Under the pieces are notes generated by a model that worked only from the letters and a program-made list of their open reading frames with translations, was not told where the DNA came from and did not search any database. A stretch of 64,000 nucleotides of DNA, from assembly GCF_010389155.1 (NCBI RefSeq), contig NC_057768.1, positions 2,788,501 through 2,852,500 on the forward strand, given 5' to 3'. The translations under genes and the position numbers were made by a program. Below, piece by piece: positions 22,051-32,300 of this stretch (positions within the stretch are counted from its first letter, which is position 1; each line of letters opens with the position of its first letter). Origin of the DNA: Erigeron canadensis (Eukaryota > Streptophyta > Magnoliopsida > Asterales > Asteraceae).

Positions 22051-22269
22051 TTTGTTGGACCCCCATTCCATTTTAATTGTCACGTTGACCAACTTTGGCC
22101 ATAAATAACTTTGTTTGTGTCATGTAACACTTGGTATAAAATATACGAATGGATTGAGTTTTTAATGTACTTTTCGTCCATATAAGTTTCATCAACTAAC
22201 ATATAGTACATACAAAGTTATTTACGGTCAAAGTTGGTTAACGTGACAATTAAAATGGGACGGAGGGAG
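22051..22269. mobile_element. Stowaway MITE
   Basis: The ends are inverted: CCATTTTAATTGTCACGTTG at the left and, read in reverse on the right, CTCCCTCCGTCCCATTTTAA. This is the classic Stowaway terminus followed by TA at 22270-22271. The left outer bases are decayed. A second match pair (TAACTTTGTTTG / CAAAGTTATTTA) extends the foldback inward. Confidence 0.8.
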
Positions 22270-22283
22270 TATTAATTAAAATA

Positions 22284-22442
22284 GAAGGGGTTTGCTAAAT
22301 ACAGCCCTTAGGGCTGTGTTTAAGGTGCATAAATTGTTTGTACATTTACCATGAAAATCAGGGGGCGGATTTTTAATATGGAAGGTACAAGTTTTTTTAT
22401 GCACGTTAAATACAGCCCTTAGGGCTGTATTTAGAATTTCCC
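22284..22442. mobile_element. small MULE-type MITE with palindromic TIRs
   Basis: It is 159 bp long, flanked by an exact 9-base duplication ATTAAAATA (22275-22283 and 22443-22451). Terminal inverted repeats of about 45 bp both contain CTAAATACAGCCC, and each TIR itself contains the perfect palindrome CAGCCCTTAGGGCTG. The 9-base duplication points to Mutator-superfamily mobilisation. It inserted immediately beside the Stowaway end. Confidence 0.85.
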
Positions 22443-22790
22443 ATTAAAATAAAAAAAAAATTTAAAAAGACTCTTCGAGGCTATAGCTATATATATTTTA
22501 CTTCAAAATATTCTTTTTACTCGGAAATACATAAAAAAATGTCTATATTTTTTAAAGTTTCATCAAGACTTAAATGTAAATTATAAAATTATATGAAAAT
22601 TTAATTAAGTAATTAAGATAGTGTTAAGATGGATTAATTTTTAAAAAAACTAAAATGTTGCTAAAATTATAATTTTAAATATGATGTCATATTTTCTAAG
22701 ATCATTTGTAGGAAAGATTGTGAGTTTGCCACATAGGAAATTTTCTACAAAAATTTTCTAGAAACAATTCTCTTTTATTTATATAAGATA

Positions 22791-25700
22791 CTAGGTCTTT
22801 TACCCGCGCGATACGCAGATTGTTTAAATACCGTCTTATGAACAATCGACTAATGCGACGAATTAACAGATTTAGCACAACTTTTGTTAAGCTTGCTTTG
22901 ACATTTTTGACATGATAGATGCACAATTACACGAATATTGTAAAAAGTGTAATGACTAAAGAAATGTTATTTAGTTGAAAGCTTTCAACAACTCAATCTT
23001 ACAAAATTCATTTATTTGGTCTTCAAAAAAACTTTCACATACTATATATATGCAAGACATTGTTTACTTTTGAAACTTTACATGTCGTATAATAGTTACG
23101 AACGGGTAGACATGATGTATGTCCATCAAGTCAAAACTTTACTTCATGTCGGCCACTTCTTCTGCAAACAAATGCTAAGCAATCGGCATTACCTAAAGAC
23201 TTCAAGTTAATTATTCAAATATCCAAAAGTTTGTCAAAAATTGATAGTTGTTATTAACTTGAGTGTGACATCCGTCACCAAAACTGGTAATTTATTATAG
23301 TCTCTAACTTACATTCCAAATTTCTTGACTAGTCAATATGCCTATATAGTATAACAAGCATAGAAATGTGGTGATCATTTCCAATATGGGATTTCTATTA
23401 CTTGAATTTCAATAGTTTAGGATTGAGATATTTGATCTTCCTAAACGTAGATGACTATAACTATCCCCGTAATTTCTAGACTTGTAGTTGTTAGTCATGT
23501 TTATTTCTAGACATTGATAAATTAGTATACGCTATTTAGTGGTGAACGAAATCAATAATTATAAAAATAATATATAATTAGTATAAGTAGTGAGATGGTA
23601 ATAGTAATAGTAAAATATCATATGTTTAGTAAAAAATTTTAGTCATATATATTACAACAATTTAATGGTGAGCAAGGAATTTTAATTCCATTAGAATTCT
23701 TATGATGCATTAAGTCTAATCATAAACTAACTAAAACACTTATCTCCATATATATATATATATAATAACTATACCCTAAATAATAAAAAAAAAAAACCAA
23801 AACCCTTTTTGATTTTGCTTCTCTTTTGCCGATCAACAAACAAACATCACAACATAAAATTTTTTTTTTTTTATTATTAATCATCTCATTGTCAAAGCAA
23901 ACTTTAGTAAGTTTAATTATAATTCTATTGAATCTTGATTTAAATTACAATTAATAATAAAATTCTTAAAGATTATATTCTATTCTTCTTTCCAAGGTAT
24001 CTAAGAAGAAGATCATCAATCTTGGGGTAAAATCACTTGTCTTCTCTTTTCATATATTAATAGTCTTTTTATTTATTAATATATACATATATATATAAGC
24101 ATATCTTTTTATTTATAAGTAACCTATTTGATGAATATATATTATGGCAAATTTATAATAATGAATAAAAGGGTTTTTTTTTAGGGTTAAATTAAAAGCT
24201 TGAAGTATAAATCATATTAATGTTAAAAGTTTAAATATTTAATAAAGCATAATAATTAATGTAATTAAAGAAATCCAATTATGAAGGCATGAAAATCATA
24301 ATAACAGATTTAATTAGGTGTTGGAAAGATTTGAAAGTTTATATATAAATATTAGTTGTAGTAGTCTTTAAAACAGTAAGTTTGGGTTATTTCAGAATCT
24401 GGACAGATTCGGTTTGTTAACTTTGAAAGGTCGTATCTTGGTCATGGAAAATGGTTAAGTCACGTTTTTGGTGTCTAAAATTAAGTTCAGGAAGTCTACT
24501 TTCTGGTGGAAGTGGTTTCGTGTCAAAATATGAAGTTTAAGGTTGTCAAACGAATTTTATAACAAAACTGCACAAAGCTGAGTTTTCCGAACAGATTTTG
24601 GTCGACTTCAAATAGTCATATCTTGGTCGATTTTATGAACTGGAAAATTATTTTTCTCTAGAAACGTTTTTGAGATGTTAAGATTGTACAGTAAAAAAAT
24701 TGGATTTTTTTTGAAGCTTCGAAGGCCCTTAACTTTTATAAAACTTTTCTGTGCGCAAATAGTGATTTTTCTGACTAGTCTGTAATCATTGAATTTTTAA
24801 AAATAGTTAACGTGCCAAATAAATTATGTAAAAATTCATGTAAGTATATAACACTCTAAGGTAACAGTAGTTAATATTTGGAATCTTGAATCGTTCGTTT
24901 CATCCTAATAAAAAATAGATAAAATTACCAAAAATTTCAGTTAATATTAACTTATAGAATTTAATCTTAAATCATTAAAACAAATATTATATATTAAATT
25001 ATGTGACTTGTAACTTAATAATATATGACAAATCAGTTGTGAATATTTTGAAAGTAGCCATATGTGTGTTTCATCAAATACGGGTTACAATGGACGGTTC
25101 TTGACCATGTCTATAATTGTAACTTGTTCATATTTATATGTTGTGTAGATTCTAGCGACCTTGTTGGATTTGCATAACTACTTGTTTGTTGAGGTGAGTT
25201 TCATGGCCCCTTTTTTATATTATTTCTTTGGGGGAAAATGATGCTCAAAAACACTTTTCATTTCTTTACTAGCTGTGCCAAAACTTGTTTGTTTTCATGG
25301 ACAAATACGTGTAATTATGAAATGTGTATGTTAGCTTGCTTGTATTGATTTCTCAATAGATGTCTTTTGATATCTATTGAAGACTATTGGAAAACTATCG
25401 ACCAACTTTATACTCCAACTGGTAGTTGTTGGTATTTAAAGCATGATTGAGTTGTTGGCAGGAGTGATGGGGATTGTGTTGTTGGATAACTATGATGGCA
25501 TTGATCAGTATTTAGTATGCTACTACATGTTTATATTTACACTATTGTCCAAACTTGATATATCATGCACAACAAACTCATTTGTATTCCTTTAAACCTA
25601 CGAACTCACCAACATTATGTTGACATTTTCGAGCATTCATTTTCAGGTAATAACAATGCTTAAGAAGATTGAGCTTATGGACTTTAAGAAGACCAATAAA

Positions 25701-26907
25701 GAGATCCTTCATGGACTTTAGATTGCATGTGAAACATTGAACACTATTTGCAATTGTTACTTCTTTGCTATTTGAGGCGTGTTGCCTAGACTTTCCGTTT
25801 GTGGAATTTACATTTATTTGAATTTCATTTAGTATGACTCTATTATAAAGTCCATGTGCAATTACTATATCTCTTCGTCATATCCTACGATTCCGCCTAA
25901 GGTGGGGTGTGACATTGAGTTTCAACTTGTGTTGTCCAACTCTAGCGTATGAGCATGATGTAGAGCATCCCACAACCATAGTTCTCAAAAAATACCATAT
26001 ATGTGTGTACCATTAATTGCATTAAAACTTATCTAACAACATACAATTTGTATTGCATTATGATTGGTTTAAAGTCAATAGAATTTAACCACGTTTGATA
26101 ATAAAGAACAAACCCGTAAATATCAATACCAACTCAGACTTTTCATAATAAAGGTGTTTTAATTATCAAAACACAAATGCACACCATATGAATCAATTAA
26201 TAACTAAGAAAAGAAAAGTTAGAAAATCCTTTGGAGAATAACTAATAAAATAAAATCATCATCAATATTAAATCCACAGAATACATACATACAACTCAAA
26301 TTCAGGAAAAAAAATCATCATATCAATATACTACGTACGTAGTTTTCATTTACTTTTCACGAGAAAAATAGGAACTAAAATCCATAGATACATATATTTC
26401 AAATAAATAAGAAAGTAATATGAAAACTTACGAATCTAGTTATATCGTGTAGAGGAAAAATGCAAGAACACATAATATTCGTGTATGTATAGGGTGAACG
26501 TGGGTGTGATTTTTTGGTTAATGGTAATTGATATCATTTATTTAATTAGAAAGATTTAAATTCCTATAATGAAAGGATTTAATAATATATAATTTGATAT
26601 ATTTTTAATCATATACATCTTTACCATACAAATTAATCTTGATCTAATGGGTGTAATAAATTATTGCATATACGCTATATATATATATTTTTTTTTAATA
26701 GTTTCTAAAATTTTGTTGCCAAATGTTTTGGATCAAATCCGTTCCACATTAATTTTGTTTATAAAATAAAATATTAATATTGTAATTGTAAAAAAATATG
26801 AGAATGACACATAGGATTAAATCCTACATGGCAATGTTAGAAGCTAGTTTTAGGTTGGAAAGACTCTAAAATCATCCGATTAATTATTGTTTTAATAATT
26901 ATATAGA
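22791..26907 (-). mobile_element. Helitron-like element, interrupted by a solo LTR
   Basis: Read on the minus strand, it starts TCTATATAATTATTAAAAC after a host A (26908 on plus is T) and ends GCGTATCGCGCGGGTAAAAGACCTAG before a host T, that is a TC start, a GC-rich hairpin-like tail, a CTRR end and A|T insertion. The same two ends and neighbouring sequence (GGCAATGTTAGAAGC, TTTACCCGCGCG) occur in the copy at 53186-54233. Removing the solo LTR at 23264-25914 leaves about 1.46 kb, close to that copy. No Rep/helicase ORF is present, so it is non-autonomous. Confidence 0.65.
23264..25914. mobile_element. solo LTR of 2.65 kb with exact target duplication
   Basis: The block begins TGTGACATCCGTCACC and ends CCTAAGGTGGGGTGTGACA. 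An identical 5-base duplication TTGAG flanks it (23259-23263 and 25915-25919). No primer site, polypurine tract or coding sequence lies inside, so it is one LTR left after recombination between the two LTRs of an element. Length and ends suit large Ty3/gypsy elements such as chromoviruses. It lies inside the Helitron at 22791-26907 and is thus younger than it. Confidence 0.85.
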
Positions 26908-26968
26908 TATTAAAGATTCAACCATGTAATCATCATTTTTTATTTGCCATTCTTATATATAGGTATGC

Positions 26969-27092
26969 ACACACGCACATATACACACAATCAATACTTA
27001 CACATATTAGCCATGTAAACGACCATTTTTTATTCAACCATGTAAACGACATTGCACACACGCACATACACACAATCAATACTTACACATAC
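26969..27092 (+). repeat. duplicated CACACGCACAT segment
   Basis: About 38 bases containing CACACGCACAT...ACACAATCAATACTTACACATA occur twice (about 26969-27008 and 27056-27092), separated by two copies of CCATGTAAACGAC. This is a local tandem-like duplication of roughly 85 bases; no function is suggested. Confidence 0.7.
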
Positions 27093-27500
27093 TAGATTAA
27101 TCATAGTATCATACATGATGATAATGTATTGTTTAGATTTCAGATCTAAAATATTAGCGAAATGGATCCCTGATGGTGTTTTTGGTGAGTAAAAAAAGGA
27201 CAAATAGAAAAACTAATTTAGTTATTTACTTTAGTTCAACTTAAGGATTCGTTTGAAGTCAAGTTTGTGAAACAATGGGAAGGTAACTCAAGTGAATTTC
27301 GAAGGTCGTCTGCAAGATTAAATTTCAAAAATGGAGGCCCATAAAATAATTAACGCTAATCACTATAAGTGTATAAAAAGGGTAATAATTGATGAGATAA
27401 ATTAAATCCACCCGCAAGTATGACTTTTACGACTTATATTTTGAAAACTTCTTTCCTTAGTTTTTACAGCTACACCATTTATTGAGGCTAAAGGTGTGAA

Positions 27501-27502
<2 letters not shown>

Positions 27503-27553
<51 letters not shown>
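27503..27553 (+). repeat. (TTA)n microsatellite
   Basis: An uninterrupted ATT/TTA run of about 50 bases, a likely polymorphic marker. Confidence 0.95.
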
Positions 27554-27600
27554 CATTTACTAATTTATATTGTAGAGTTGTGGTTTATATAATATAAGAG

Positions 27601-28290
27601 AAAGTGTCCGCGCGTTGCGACGGTGAGATGGTGGGGGTGATAGGTCATAGGAGGTGATAAGTTATATAGTGAAAGAAAAAAAAATCGTCAAAAGTATATC
27701 GAATGATATCTCTAATGAAAGAGCATGGAATTTTAAGAACCACCACACAGATTTTATAATTTATAGATATACGGTTTTTGAGATAAAAGATTTTAAATGA
27801 ATTAGAGGAATAAAAAGATTTATTGAGGAAAGAGAAAAAAATATGAATGGTTGAGATTTGAGTAGAGAAAAAAATGAGTAGGTTGGGATTTAAGGGTATC
27901 ATGGGTATATTAGATAGAGATGTTTAAATTAGTGAATAAATAAGGGAGGTAATTTAGGTAGTTCAAATCAGCTTTTGAGATTTTAAAAAGGACAAAATGC
28001 TTTATAAGATAACGAGAGCAAGTACCCGTGCGTTGTGGCGGTAAAATGATGAGGGTGATAGGTCATAGAAGGTTATATGTTATAGAGTGTCATAGCCAAA
28101 TGCCTTAGTCGTACGGGTTCCACCATCGGATTTAAAAATTCGTCGAAAGTATATCGAATGACATTTCTAATGAAAGAGCATGAAGTTTTAAGAACACCCA
28201 TATAATTTTTATAATTTATTGATGTACGGTTTTTGAGATAAAACATTTTGAAAGAATTAGAGGAATAAAATGATTTAAGGAGAAGAAAGA
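27601..28290 (-). repeat. two diverged tandem copies of a Helitron-like repeat
   Basis: Segments 27601-27905 and 28018-28290 are alignable along most of their length (shared GGGTGATAGGTCATAG, AAGTATATCGAATGA, TCTAATGAAAGAGCATG, CGGTTTTTGAGATAAAA). Each starts on plus with a GCGCGTTGCGACGG-type tract, which on minus gives an end like CGCAACGCGCGGACAC. The element at 50068-50269 ends the same way (CGCAACGCGCGGGTAC). They are probably tandem Helitron-like copies, with decayed ends. Confidence 0.55.
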
Positions 28291-28329
28291 AAGTTGTATG
28301 GATCGATGTATGGTACATCATGCATTAAT

Positions 28330-28520
28330 ATGTGTAAAAGTAAGTAAGTAACTCCCAATGCCGTCTTCCACGGGTTTTGGTCCCAATACTGTCTTTGACG
28401 GTGTATGGGGGAGGTTGAGATGTAGACAGCGTTACCCTTACCAAAGGTAGAGAGGTTGCTTCCATGTTCTACCATAGGTAGAAAAGGCCCTCCAGCCTTG
28501 CTGGGCATGATGATCGAACC
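28330..28520 (-). repeat. retroposon (SINE-like) fragment
   Basis: On minus, AAGGGTTCGATCATC (B-box-like) is followed by wording common in plant short retroposons (GGTAACGCTGTCTACATCTC, CCTCCCCCATACACCGTC). The minus-strand frame of 77 codons across it is a by-product. A sub-family cannot be named. Confidence 0.5.
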
Positions 28521-29254
28521 CTTTAATATGTGTATATTGTTGAAATTGAATGTTGAAAGTTGAAAAGTTAATTTGTTTTATAATATAGTATAAATATATT
28601 GTTGAAATTGAATGTTGAAAGTTGAAAAGTGAATTTGCTTTATAATATAGTATAAATATAAATGAGGATATCGTCTCTTTTATAAAATTATATTTAATTT
28701 TATTTTTAGTATTCTTAAATTTCTAAAATAATGATTTTATGATAAACGTTTTTTTTATACTAATAAATGGTTTATAATTTTTAAAAATTGAGGGCTCGTC
28801 TTAAAGTTGAGCAATTGCCAAGATCCTCAAGTGAGAGGTTACTACACAACATTTTTTTAAACGAATTTTAGTTGAGGAACCTTGTTTTATTAGGAAAAGA
28901 AGAGATTGGAGAGGTCAAAACTTTGAACATTGATATTGTTACAATATAAATTAATCATCTACATCAAATGTTCAAACTTTATTTTATTGTAGATAACGCA
29001 GGTATTGTTGTAGATAATTAAATGTTGTTTATTTCCATAAAACTTTTAATTGTGTGTGTAAAACTCTTTTTTTATTTTTTCAATTAAATTTAATTTTATT
29101 TATAACATAGATATTCTTTTTGAAGATAAAATTTATCTATTATCCCAAAATCCAAATACATTACTTTCCGCCGACTTCAATTCCATTCCAATCCCCCCCG
29201 CGAAAATCAAACTCCTCACATCCAAACATCACAACCTCATCATAAAACCTCTGA

Positions 29255-29255
<1 letters not shown>
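28521..29255. other. region upstream of the VPS13-family gene
   Basis: AT-rich; contains a direct repeat of about 60 bases (ATATTGTTGAAATTGAATGTTGAAAG..., at about 28536 and 28597). No gene is seen. It should contain the promoter of the gene that starts at 29362, but no TATA box is convincing. Confidence 0.5.

Positions 29256-29302
<47 letters not shown>
29256..29302 (+). repeat. (CA)n microsatellite in the 5' leader/promoter
   Basis: About 23 CA units, ending 60 bases upstream of the VPS13-family start codon, probably in its leader or core promoter. Length variation could influence expression. Confidence 0.95.
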
Positions 29303-29306
<4 letters not shown>

Positions 29307-29320
29307 TAATCCTCCAAATC

Positions 29321-29347
29321 ATGTTTATAACAAACTTAATTAAATAA
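29321..29347 (+). CDS. upstream ORF encoding MFITNLIK
   Basis: A complete eight-codon ORF (ATG TTT ATA ACA AAC TTA ATT AAA TAA) lies 41 bases before the main start codon. The main protein begins with the same eight residues, with two synonymous differences. The block around the start codon (about 27 bases) has been duplicated, and the upstream copy runs into a stop within an AT repeat. If it lies in the mRNA it would be a small upstream ORF and could reduce main-ORF initiation. Confidence 0.6.
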   Translation: MFITNLIK

Positions 29348-29361
29348 TAATAATAACAATA

Positions 29362-32300
29362 ATGTTCATAACTAACTTAATTAAAAGCAAATTAACATCT
29401 GCATTACAGCCATGGCTGTTACAGGAACTGGAATTGGAACTTAAGTTAGGGTTTCTTCGGTCTCACGTAATTGCGAAAAACCTCCGTTTTGATACTTTAA
29501 AACTTAATAATGCGGTTTTAGATGATTCTAGTAGCTTCTACTTTACGGAATTTCGAATCGATGAGTTAACCCTTAGAATTGATTACTGGTCTGCTCCTGC
29601 TTTCATTTGGCATGTCCAGGGTTTCCACGTCACCATTTCCCCTAGGTTTGTTATACATATATATGTATATGTATATATATGTTTGTATATATATAAATGA
29701 TTTAATTGTCCCAATTTATATGTCCAAATTTGACTTGCTGAGTATTGTTTTTGTAACTTTGACCGTAAGTATTTTTGTTTGTATAATGTACCTAATAAAA
29801 GTTATATCAATAAAAAATACATCTAAAACTCAATCTATCCATATATTTTACATCAATTATTGTATAACAAACACGAAACAATTTATAGTCAAAGTTGTGA
29901 AAGAAAGACTTCAAAAGTCAATATAGGACGTTTAAATTGGGATGGAGGGACAACTAACATTTTCCGTTTAAAGAAAATACAAAATTTTTACTTTTAAGTA
30001 TTTTTTAAATTGTTTTATTTTTTCAAAATTTATGTGTCTATTTGCTGGTATGGTTATCTCTAAATGTAGTGGAAATTTAAAAATTTTAAGAATCTGAACT
30101 TGTTATATGTGATGATGTACTTATTTGTCATATATAAGTTGTGTACAGGTCGGCACGAGTAATCTGTTTATTAAAAGTTCGTGTTGGGTTCAATTTTTTG
30201 ATACGGTTAGCTAGTAAACGGGGTTGGGTTTGGGTTGGGGTTGATACATATGAACTTACCAATCTGAAACGTGTCAACAGGAACATGTCACCATTGCCAC
30301 CCCTATGACAAGATATGATAAGTTGGATACATTATTGATGCACTTGCACTTGCATTTTTATTTTGTTTTTATTTGTTAATTTGGCAATGTTGCTTGTGTA
30401 AGGGGAGTGGAAAGGAAGGGAAAGGTCCGGGAATTGTCAGAGGTGTTGTTGGAGGAGAAGAAGAGGGTTTTATGTGAAATTGACCCTGAGGTATGTATAT
30501 TTATATGTATATGTGTATGTTGTATGCCCGTCTGTCTCCGTGTTATTATATAAGCAATGGTACATCTTAACAATTGTAAATAGATGTAAAAAGTGATTGG
30601 TGAAGTTTGAAATTGATTAATTTTATGTATTGAATGTGATGAAGTAGGTTAACAATAAGAGATTAGTTACGGGATGTTGGACTACCTGTCAATTGGTGAT
30701 ATCTTAGTTATTGCTAGGTTATATTAATTTATAGATAAAGTAGTCAGTTACTAGACGAAAGTGGACGTGGACAAAACCTGGATTAGGATTTAGGAAACGT
30801 TAATTCTTCGATGTATCGAAAATGTTATATCTGGGGAGGAGCAAATGCATACTTAGTTGTCTATCAAAAACTACTATTTGGTTGTCTATAATATTAATTT
30901 ATCAATTGTTGATGAAAGCTCTATTATGCCCAGAACATATTTCTCTTTTTTAAGACTTTCTGACGGATCACAGGGTAGTGCTTTGCATGATATCATGGAA
31001 AAGCTTGCGGATATTGCTCCATCAAAAAGCCAGACAACTTCTCTCCCAAAGCTTATCCTGAATTATTGCTCCTTACAAATGTGTGATATCAATCTGCATC
31101 TGCACTCTTCCATCTCAGGTGACTCCTTTGAATTCTTTTGGGAGACTAAGGAGCTTAACGTAGACTCTCGAATAGTCAGACCTCCTAGTTTCTTAAGAGG
31201 TTACATGAATTCACTTCTTGCATATCAGAAAGAGAGCTATTTTGACCTCGAAATCGTAGGTTCAAACATAAGATTGAAGAGTCATGATCGTGTTAGTCTA
31301 GTGTGTTATTCTAGTGATATCATCTGTTCCTTAAAGTTGAATGATCTTCAGTTGATTCAACTTCAGGGTTCTGTTGAGGAGTTGGTGTTTTTGTTTTCTC
31401 CAGCGGATGTCTTCACGATATCAGTGATTATGAGAGAATTATCAAGGAAATCATCGCCTATAAGAAATGGTAGGCAACTCTGGAAAGAAACTGCAACTAG
31501 AATTAAGTCAACACGTAGATGGTCAATCCGGAAATTAGCTAATGTTGTTTGCCTATGGTTGCACTATGTAAGTGCTTTGGAGAAATTGTTTTCATTAGTT
31601 GGATATCCTATGGGGGCTATGATAAAACAATCCACTGTAAAGATGTCTGAAGATGCGACGTGGTCGAAATCCTTTAGATGCCAATGGGACATAATTTCTG
31701 AAATTGAGAAAGAATTACCAGCTCCTGGTATCGCACTGGCACGCCGGGTAGTCAGAAGCAGAACAGTAAAAAATGTTGTCTCGAGTGAAAAGGAGCTTCC
31801 GGTCACCAAGTACTTGGAGTACTTCCAACAGACTTGCCATTTACTTTTTCTTCTATGGAGTTTCTTCTGTATGATATTAAATACGATAATTTTCTGGCTG
31901 CTATTGAGAAGTTCTTTTGCTGCCGATCCTAACAAGGATAGGACCGGAGCTCTTCCAGAAGATTCCTGCCTGAATCATTGTTATAGTCTAAATTTAGGGA
32001 AAGTTTCTATCACCATTTCCCCTGATAATGCGATACCTTCCATCGGTAAAAAGATTGTTTTGGGCAGGAGAGTTTCACACTTGGATCTAATTTCTTTCTC
32101 TATAGTATTTGATACAATTATCCTTCTTTACAATGAAAATATCTGTGAGCATCATTTGACTTTCTCCTGTGGGAGCTTTGAGGTTATTTCTTCATCTGTG
32201 GCAGGAGCTAGCACAAATAAGCATAAATATTCCATAAAAGGGCGTAAGAAGTCTGAAGTTTTAGATTCAAAAACTATCTTATCGAGTAAACCCGCTGTTT

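Noticed and set aside
27645..27902. 85-codon minus-strand frame rich in Phe, Ile and Ser
   Set aside because: It is a low-complexity translation of an AT-rich Helitron-like repeat also found, diverged, at 28073-28321.
28275..28508. 77-codon minus-strand frame
   Set aside because: It lies across a SINE-like retroposon and has no protein features.
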